In this document: one piece after another, positions 26,501 through 35,500 of the stretch
How the letters are laid out: the number at the start of each line of letters is the position of its first letter
Numbering within the stretch: position 1 is the first letter of the stretch
From: Aplysia californica
Taxonomy: Eukaryota > Mollusca > Gastropoda > Aplysiida > Aplysiidae
DNA length: 64,000 nucleotides
Reading direction: 5' to 3'
Assembly: GCF_000002075.1 (NCBI RefSeq)
Contig: NW_004797421.1
Coordinates: forward strand, 627,582-691,581
The notes under the pieces: generated by a model
Database searches by the model: none
Seen by the model: the letters and a program-made list of their open reading frames with translations, nothing else
What the model was told of the DNA's origin: nothing
Position numbers and translations under genes: made by a program

Positions 26501-29500
26501 CCCCCCCCCCCCCTGCCCCCGGCAAAATTTTCCTTACTTTTCAGCTTCAGCTGGTGGAAGCACTGTAGATTATACACTGCAGGCCTGTCATCAATACCAG
26601 TGTGCTCAACCTGGATCTAATCTAAGTAATACACTATTCAAATTCGATGTATATTTACATAAAAGCTTATTGTATTTGTGGATCAGCCATTTATTTCATA
26701 ATGCATTTTTCAATACCCCCTCAAAATTACAGGCATGACTTAAATGTTTTGATCATAAATAGATCTTTCAGCATAAAAGCTGATTCTATTTGTGGATCAG
26801 TCATTTATTTCATAATGCATTTTTTAATACCCCCTCAAAATTATTTTTAAAAAATATTTACATGTGATTTTTTTAAATACCCAAGTTGTATAAGATGTGC
26901 CTGTCTTTCCTCTGGGTTCCCCCAGAAGCATTTTTTCTCACATTCTGTCATGACTTTACTCTTTCAGAAATGTTAGTATTGAGGAGCTCCAGCAGAAGAT
27001 TGTGGAAGCTGATCAGGGTGAGTCATAAAGTGTATAGTTCACCAGGTCTCAATTTCAGGTTTTCTGCTAGGGTTCTTATTTTTTTCATTCCTTTATCTTT
27101 TTTTATACCACTTTTCAATCTTTTGCAAGAGTGATTGTTTTATGATTTATTCATATCCGTAAAAAAAATTTTTTTAAAATTGTATGTGTATCATACATAA
27201 TCACTTGTTCAATTCTTTTTCCAACAGTAAAAAAGGGTTGCGAGCGCTGTAAAAACCTCTACTAAAACAAACAACTGTAAAGGTGATCAGTAATCACAGT
27301 GATTGTGTGAGAATGATGGGGGGGGAGGGGAGGGGAGGATAGGCAGAGGGAAAGAGATAGAGACAATTGAAATGTTTTTCTATCTATAGAGATCGAATGT
27401 GTTATTGTCTTTAGTCATTCAAGTTTCAATTTTATTGTGACCGTTAGTGAGTTTTTATTGCATTATATATATTTTTGGTGAATGCATTGCCAGGCTCACC
27501 GCATGGCTTATTTTCTCATAGAATTTTTTATACTGTTTTATGTACACACGTCCATTAATTTTTAAAATGTGATATCTTTATTAATGCAATGCACATTGAA
27601 CATTGATGATATTTATCATTATTATTATTTTCATTTTTTTGTATGTGTCCTTTGTCAGATTATGGGCATAAATGTATTTCAGCATTTTAGAGAATTGTAT
27701 GTTGATTGGGCTAGTATGCATAAAACATTTTAATTTAAACCTTATTTTTATTGTGAAGCGCCTTTAGCCACCAGGGTGTGGATGCTATAGAAGTGATTAT
27801 TATTATTATTACTATGATTATTATTATTATCATTATTTTTATTTTTGAGGGTGCGGTGGGGGAGCGGTTAGTGCTTCGTTTCCGAAGCGGAAAGTCCGGG
27901 TTCGAGCCTCGGTTCGGACACGCAGTTTTTTTGCCCTCTCCGGCCCACCCAGCAGTAATGAGTACCTGACTTCAAGTTGGGGAAGTAAAAGCGGCGTGGA
28001 AAGGAACTGGCCACTCTACCACAATATGCTGAAGGCCCAGAAAGTTGTCTCACTAACAAGGCAATTCCCAATATCCGGATCGGATGCGGGAACAACTTTA
28101 CTTTTTTATTATTTTTATAATACATTTGTACTGACATCTGTGGTTCAATGAATAGGCTCTTCACCCCCCCATTTCCGCCTCACAAAGATATTCTATATAT
28201 ATATATATATAGTGAATCCATTTTTCTGCTGGGGTTGTTTCCCATGCAGCTGGGTTTGGCCGTTACTGGCAGGGTGGAGGCAGTATACTTTGATAGATTT
28301 TGGTTAATGTTTTGAGAATTTCATGCTCCTGGCATTTCATGTGGGTGGTTGGCGGGTGCTCTGTGTGGTTTGCTCCTTCTTTCCCCATTAAATATCTAGC
28401 GTCCTCACCTCTCCTCCTTTTTTGTGTATGTTGTTACTCTAATCTTCAGCACTTATGGGACCTAATTGTGTTGCATGTGCCGTGAAACTCTTACTTAAAC
28501 TAAAACGAAGCTAAGGCATTTCATTCATCTGTTGTCTTCACTGGGACTTTTCTTTTGTCTTTGTTTAGAGTCAAAGGGCAAGTCAACATGGCAGAGTCTG
28601 CATACAATGAACGAAGCCAAATGTGCCATGAAGTTCCTGTTGGAGCAGGTATTGAAAAGATCTTCAATGATATTGGTCTCGTTGCCCTATTGTCCTGAGT
28701 GATTGTGCATGTTTTCTGGATTTTATTGTGTCAATAAGAAATGCTGTGGGCTTCAGAAGTCAAATATAGTACATTATGATATATCATATTAATAAATATC
28801 GGTTTTTGTCTTCATAAGTGGGAAGTCAGAAGGCGCCACTGGTAGGTCCTGCTTCTCCTCTTTTCAACTATTGTTTCTGTCTATCTGACTGTAATTGTGT
28901 CAGTGAAATTTTCTTTACTCATACTCATAGTACTTATATACTGGTTTTCGCAAGTTGACTTGTAGTACTTTGTATTTTCACTTGATGGTTTGTAAATTAT
29001 GGAATTCTGAACTGGGGTTGTTTTGGGGTATTTTTAAGGCTCTACACCTATTTACCTCGGTTCCATTGTAGATGAATATGACAATTCAAGGGTCCCACCT
29101 CTTCAATAACCTTACAGTGTTGAAAGGGGCGTTAACATATGCAATTTCGTTTTCGTAACGTACATAATCCATTGCAAGTTCCGACTTGGTTGTAATGTCT
29201 TTAGTTTTTATTAGTTTTTCAGGTAGGGCAGACATTTTTTCCTAATTCTCCATCTTTCTGCTTAGTTATGATGCATCCCTCCTTATACCTTGAGTTTTCC
29301 CTGACCTGCAGTGTTGTGGCATAGTTTAGAATTAATGACGATGTTATCCATGATTAATACAGATCATAAGAATATATGTGATTGATATTGTATCTTCACT
29401 ATGAAATCTTCTAGCTGGCGCAGTGTTAGTCAGTTGGTGTCATACTGGGCTATGATGTGAATGACCCTGGGTTACCTCCTGAATGGAGTGATCTTGAAAT

Positions 29501-32500
29501 TCTTTGGGGACTTTCTTGCCTCTTCACCCATTTGGCTCTGTTCCATTAGAGACAGATGTTGATTTAGAAGTCCTGCCTCTTAGATAACGTTAGAATGTAG
29601 AAAGGAATGTTAACCCCATGCCGTGAGTTGAAAAAAAAACTGTATTCTTTTTTTGCCATGCGCCCCATATCCCTCCCTCTGTGCAGGCCATCAATGCTAG
29701 AGCAGACAACGTGAAGGCTAGCGACGAACTGAGAGAAGTTCTTGACAAAGAGAAAGATGATGTCCGAGAAGTGAAAACACTGAAGGCTGAGTTGAGCCGA
29801 GAGGCCGCCAAGCACCAGAGAGAGATGGACAAACTGAGGACAGAGTATGAGGAGAAGGTAACCAGGATTTTTGTGATCAGATTTTCTACGAACATGTTTG
29901 CTGCAATTTGACCTCTGTTCATTTTGAGTCGTATCTTATTGACATTTCTGTTGATGTAATCTTGCTACTGGCAGTTGTTGTTATTGATCCATCAACATCT
30001 GGGCTCTCGCCCTTCTGTCCAATGCCATGTAGTGATAAGTGCAGGTTTGCTGCAGTTGCTGTAATGTTCCGTAGAGTGTGTTATCGAAGTTAGGTCTCGG
30101 AGGGAGAAGTGTAGCTCTGATGTCATTTGGGGCTGTACAGTGGAAAAGGTGATGTCCCACAGTCTCATATGCATAGTCACACAAAGGACTCATTGGAGGA
30201 AGTTCTGGTTTTATTCTGTTCAAGTGAAAGTTGAGCTGTATATGTTCTGTTCGTAGGCGGAAGATCGTGGTCTGTTTCTTTCTCTGTAGGTGGTTGATAT
30301 TGTCATTTCGTTTTGTTGTAGTCATATGTTTGAAAACTGCTCTGCCTGTTTTTCCCAAGGCCCATCTGTTCATCGAATCTTGTTTGCTGTTGCTTTTAAT
30401 GATTTGTTTTGCAGTGTTGTATGAAGTTGGAATGTTGGGTTGTTCCTGTCTATATCCCTTTTTGGCGAGTGTGTCTGCTCTGTCATTTCCAGGTATGTTT
30501 GAGTGTCCGGGAATCCACTGCATCACCAGGTTGACACCACAGAATGTTATCAGATGATGGGAGCCAAACAGTATATGTGTCAAGTCTTTGTTTAGATAGT
30601 GATCATTTTCTATTGCTTGCAAGACTGACAGTGAGTCAGTGAAGATCACTATACTCTGTGTTTTGTTTGGATGAGTGTCAAAAACTGTGCGGAGATGGTA
30701 TAGTGCTGTTTCAATTGCTATCATTTCTGCTTCGTAGTTGTTGCATTTCTCTCCACAGGCTGCAGAGATCTCATTGGAACTTCCATCTGGGTATTGTATT
30801 AGTATTCCATATCCGGCTTTAGTGGTGCCTTTGAATGCTGAGCCGTCTGTATAGACGTATATCCAGTCATCTGAGTAGCTGTCGATTGTTTGATATGATG
30901 CAAGCATCAACTTCACTAGGTCTGAAGATTTTGTGCTATTGTCTCTGAGAGAAGTTTTAATGATTGGTTTTTCATAGAAATGTGGGGAGGGATGTTTTGG
31001 TTGACTCTTTTGGTTTCTCTTCTGTTTTGTGGTAGATGGTGGCTCTCCATTAGTTCTGTGATGCGATGCATGCCTGATTTTTTTAAGTCGCTTTTTTGGT
31101 TTCCATGTTTCTACTAATTTCCTGTTTGGGTGGTTGGGGCACATTCTTTTGGTTCTTTCATAGAGCTCCAAAACTGCTTTATCTCTGCGAATTCCCAGGG
31201 GTTCAACATTTGACAGAATTTCACATGCGGCAGCAGGTGTAGATTTCATGCCACCATTTATGAAACGAAGGGCATTATTTTGGACCTTGTCAAAGGTATT
31301 GCAAGTAGTTGCCCTACACATAGTGAGTAGGCTATTGCTGTATTCTAGGGAAGATTGGACATAACCAAGGTATACAGCTCTCAGAGTTTGTTTGTCTAAT
31401 CCCCATGAACTGCTAGCGAGTTTCTTTAAAAGTTGGAGTCTTCTTTTCGCCTTGTTCTTTATGCTCTCCACTTGGCTTTTCATTGTTAGACTTTGGTCAA
31501 GTTTGACTCCTAGATACGTTGGTTGTTCTTCTTTGGGGAGATTTTCATTTCCCATCTTCAGCTGGAGTTTTTCTTTGGCTGTTTTATGGCTCTTTGTAAA
31601 GATGGTGTATACTGTTTTCGAGCAGTTTATTTTGAGCTTCCATTTCTGACAGTAATTGTGGAGCCTCTTGAGGTCTTAATTTAATTTTCCTGCTCCTACT
31701 ACTGTGCTGTGATGTGTCTGCAGGAGAGCAAGATCATCAGTGTAGAGTCTTTTCTGATTTCAGCACGTTCGTCACATCATTAAAGAATATCAGGAACAAG
31801 GTGCAACTCAAACAGGAACCTTGGGGTACAGGAACCTTGGGGTAGGCCCTCCTCGAGTACTTCTCTTGACGAGTGGGCATTGTTCACTTTTGTTTCGATG
31901 TTTCGATCCACTAGGAAAAACTTGATCCATTTATAGAGTTTCCCGTGTATCCCGAGGTCCATCATTTTCATGAGTAGGCCTTTTTTCCACACTCTGTCAT
32001 ACGCCTGTTGGAGATCTACAAAGGTGGCAACAGTGTGTTTAGTCTCCTGGAAACCATCCTGGCAAATGTATGAGCTAAACACATGCATTAAAGCCTTCAC
32101 CAACTCTCTCTAGGTATGTTTTCCATGACCATCAACTACACTGAAGATTACCATCATCTGTGGTGTAACTTTTAGACTCTTTTCTGTCACGCACTGAAGA
32201 CATGAGTTCAATTCTCCTGTGGGGAGGTTTACTTGTTGGATATCACCTTCTGTCTGCCGGGATGTTGTGTCCCTCTTAGTCCGGGTAGGCCCTAGGTTAA
32301 GAGCAGCTCATCTGCTAAATGATATAAATTGTGTTGATTGGGGCGTAAAGCATTTACCATCACAAGTTTTTCCAAAGGTTACAAAAAGCTCAGAATGTAA
32401 ATCCCTGCAACATTTGTAAAGAGATTGGAAAAAGCTGGCACAATTCCAAAGATTCTTACAAATGTCTCATTTTATATTTGCTTGTTCAGGGGTTGGGGTG

Positions 32501-35500
32501 AGTGAGAATTGGCTTTGGAAAAGACTTGTTTTTCGAGGAAAGCATTGAAATGAGTTGCAAACAAAGAACACCCCCCGGGGCAGTGCCACTGACTGTAGTT
32601 TCTTTAGGCCATTCTCAAAGGGGGGACGTTTCTCGTTCAAGCATAGTAGAATTGTAAACGGGCTGACTCATGTCACGCTCGTAACTGTGCCTGATCAGCA
32701 ACAGGGAACTGCTGCTTTTGCTTTCCTGATCCTTACTATTATCATTTTCCTCTACTTCTTTTGTATGTTTGTCACTCTCTTGTGACCTGCTATTTCCGGG
32801 GTGCCTTGATAGTCGAAGCAGACCTTGTGCTGTTGAAGCTAGAGAGGTGAGCCGTCTAAGTCTGATTCCCTGTAAAGACTTCTCTGTTGACACCCACCCC
32901 TTGGCGCTCATATGACCTTATGCAGTTTCGAGCGCTGTAAAACCCTCTACTATAAAAAATAAAAAAAAATAAAAAACAAGTGATATGAATTGGCAATATT
33001 TTAGAACATGTCTTTGGGAATGATATGATTTTCTTTTGAACTTGAATTCTCTGACAGCACCCCCCCCCCCCCCCCCTCTCCCCCCAAAAAAAAATTGAAT
33101 AACTTGAATTATACTATTTCTATATTTCTAATGATTTGAAGTAGTTGCTCATTATATACTGAAGAGATGTTTTGAACTTTGCCATGCATATTATATTTTT
33201 TTCTTTCCTTCCAGACTCTTTTCTTGCTGAATGCTGATCCTCGAGGCAAAAATGCGAAACCTACCAGCAAAGTTGCACAAGAAAAAATTAAGCTTTTGGT
33301 GAGATTGTTTTCCATCTTTTTTACATGTATATATTACAGTCCAGCATGTTCATAGCAAACTGATTTTCCAGCCCAAACTTTTTGTAATTCTTGTATTTCC
33401 TGTGTATTTAAAACGCATAAATATCCAAAATTTGTACACATATAAAGAAAAGATATCTGCATCCCTCCGATTTCGCTATGAGCATGCTCGACTGTATTTG
33501 TTTAAGTCCAAGCTTAAGAACTGATGTAGTTGTTTCCATTGTATGTTAAACTCCTTTTCTGGGGCATCATATCTGTACATCAATATTGTGGTCAATCTTA
33601 GTGGAGCTGCTGCTTAATCTATTTCCCTTGTGAATAGAGGTTTACAAGCCTTGTTATTGGAGAAGTTGCTGCAGTAAAATGTCCCTTAGTGTTTTATTAT
33701 TGTGTTAAGTTCTCTACTCTTCATGGGAAAGCTCAAGATTTTTTGGAGTATTGACTCTCAGAGACGAAACCTTCAGTTCGTGTTTATTTAATTCTCCCCA
33801 AATGTTTAAGCAGATTTATTTTTTGCCATACAATAATTTTTTTCAATCTAGAGTATATAATTTTTTTGTTTTCTGTAAAAGCTAGATATGCTACTTTTTT
33901 TATCTTGGTTTCTTCCAAATCCAATTTAGACATAATTCACTTTTTAGTCTTAATTAATCCATGTCATTTGTATTTTCAACAAAACTGACCCTTTTTTTTT
34001 CTTTTCCTCTAAAGAAATCATCAAGAAAATTTCCTTGAAAAGTTAGCAATACCAGTTTTCCTTTCTTATTGATTAATCTGTGCCGATTCTACTATTTTCT
34101 TTCTAATTGGGTTTATATGCCTCTTCTGTTATTTGCTTTCCAAATGAATCTATATCAATTGTTTTCTTCATTAACAAAGTCTTTGTGCCTGTTTAGAAAA
34201 ACTATTCTTCATTTTTTTAAATATCCTCAATATTCTTTTCCGTGTCTGCCACCTGGCTGGTGGGCAGTCTAGTGAGTTGCTCTTTCTCCCTCCATCCTGT
34301 CATACTCTATATGTTTTCTCCTCAACGTTTTTGGAAATGGTGCCAAGTCTAATCATAATTCAGCAATTACTTCTCGACCACCGGTTTGGGTGTTTTGAGG
34401 GCACTTCTGGTAGGTGCTATTTCTCTTCTGTCCCCCTGGTGTTAGCTTTTACTTACGTATTTATGTATGTATGTTTGTCATTGTAATCCAATTTTCCCCT
34501 TGAGAATCAATAAAATGTAATTTGTTGTTGTTTTTCTGTGCATCAAATGATCGTTTTCGCATTGGTGTTCTTTGCCTTACTCAAACAAACCCTCTGACCC
34601 CTTCCTACTTGTTGGTCAATCAGGAGGCGAAGGTGGAGCGACTGTCAGGCTTGGAGGACACCCACCAAGAAAAGTTGAAGGAGTTGGAGCAGATGAAACA
34701 AGTAAGTACCTCTAATGTTTTCTGTTTTGCTATGAATCGACTTAAACTTTCTGTGCAGAAAATGCAATTATAAACCAATTGTCTTCCCCCAATATAAATG
34801 ATAGTGATTTTTCTTTCTTTCTTTTCTTCTCTCTCCCCCCTTCTTAATTGGGCCAAGCACTGGACCTTTGAAATATGGGTGGTTGTTTTGGTGCTCTGAT
34901 GGGGTTTGCTCCTTCTTACCTATCAAACATCTATTGCCCATCATGTTTCCTCCTTTCTTTTGTATGTTACTCTCTAGCAGCACCATCAATCTTTGCACAA
35001 AACTTACATGACCTATTTGTGTTGCAAATGCCGTAAAACTCTTACTAAAAACGGAAATAAAACTGAACCAAAATATTCATTTCTAAGTCCACACCACCTG
35101 GGCATTTTGGTGTTTGTAGAACGCCTTTCTGGACTCTCAGAATGGGCTTGAATCCTATGTTGTGATGGGTAGGCTATTTGTTGTCACACTTAGAAGATAT
35201 AATTTTGATTCCCATGTCTATGTTATCTCCCTTCTGTCTGCTTAGATGGTCAGGCAGAAAGAACTGAAGCAGCCTTCCTTCTATATGATCTAAATTGTGT
35301 AGATGGAGAGTAAAAATGTTTGAAGTGTGTGTGGAGAGTCTCTGCTTTTTCTTCCTCATTTTTTTACATGGACTGTCTGAGCAGAAATTGTTTGTTTGTT
35401 TACTGAGCCCTGTCCCACTAGTTCTAGTTTTTAGCTGTAATTTTTGTTTCAAAGCTACACATTAAAATCATGCTTCTTTCCTGTATTTATTTTTCCTTTT

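Noticed and set aside
27850-27920. A tRNA gene
   Set aside because: A and B boxes are visible but the acceptor arms do not pair and a SINE body follows directly; it is a SINE head.
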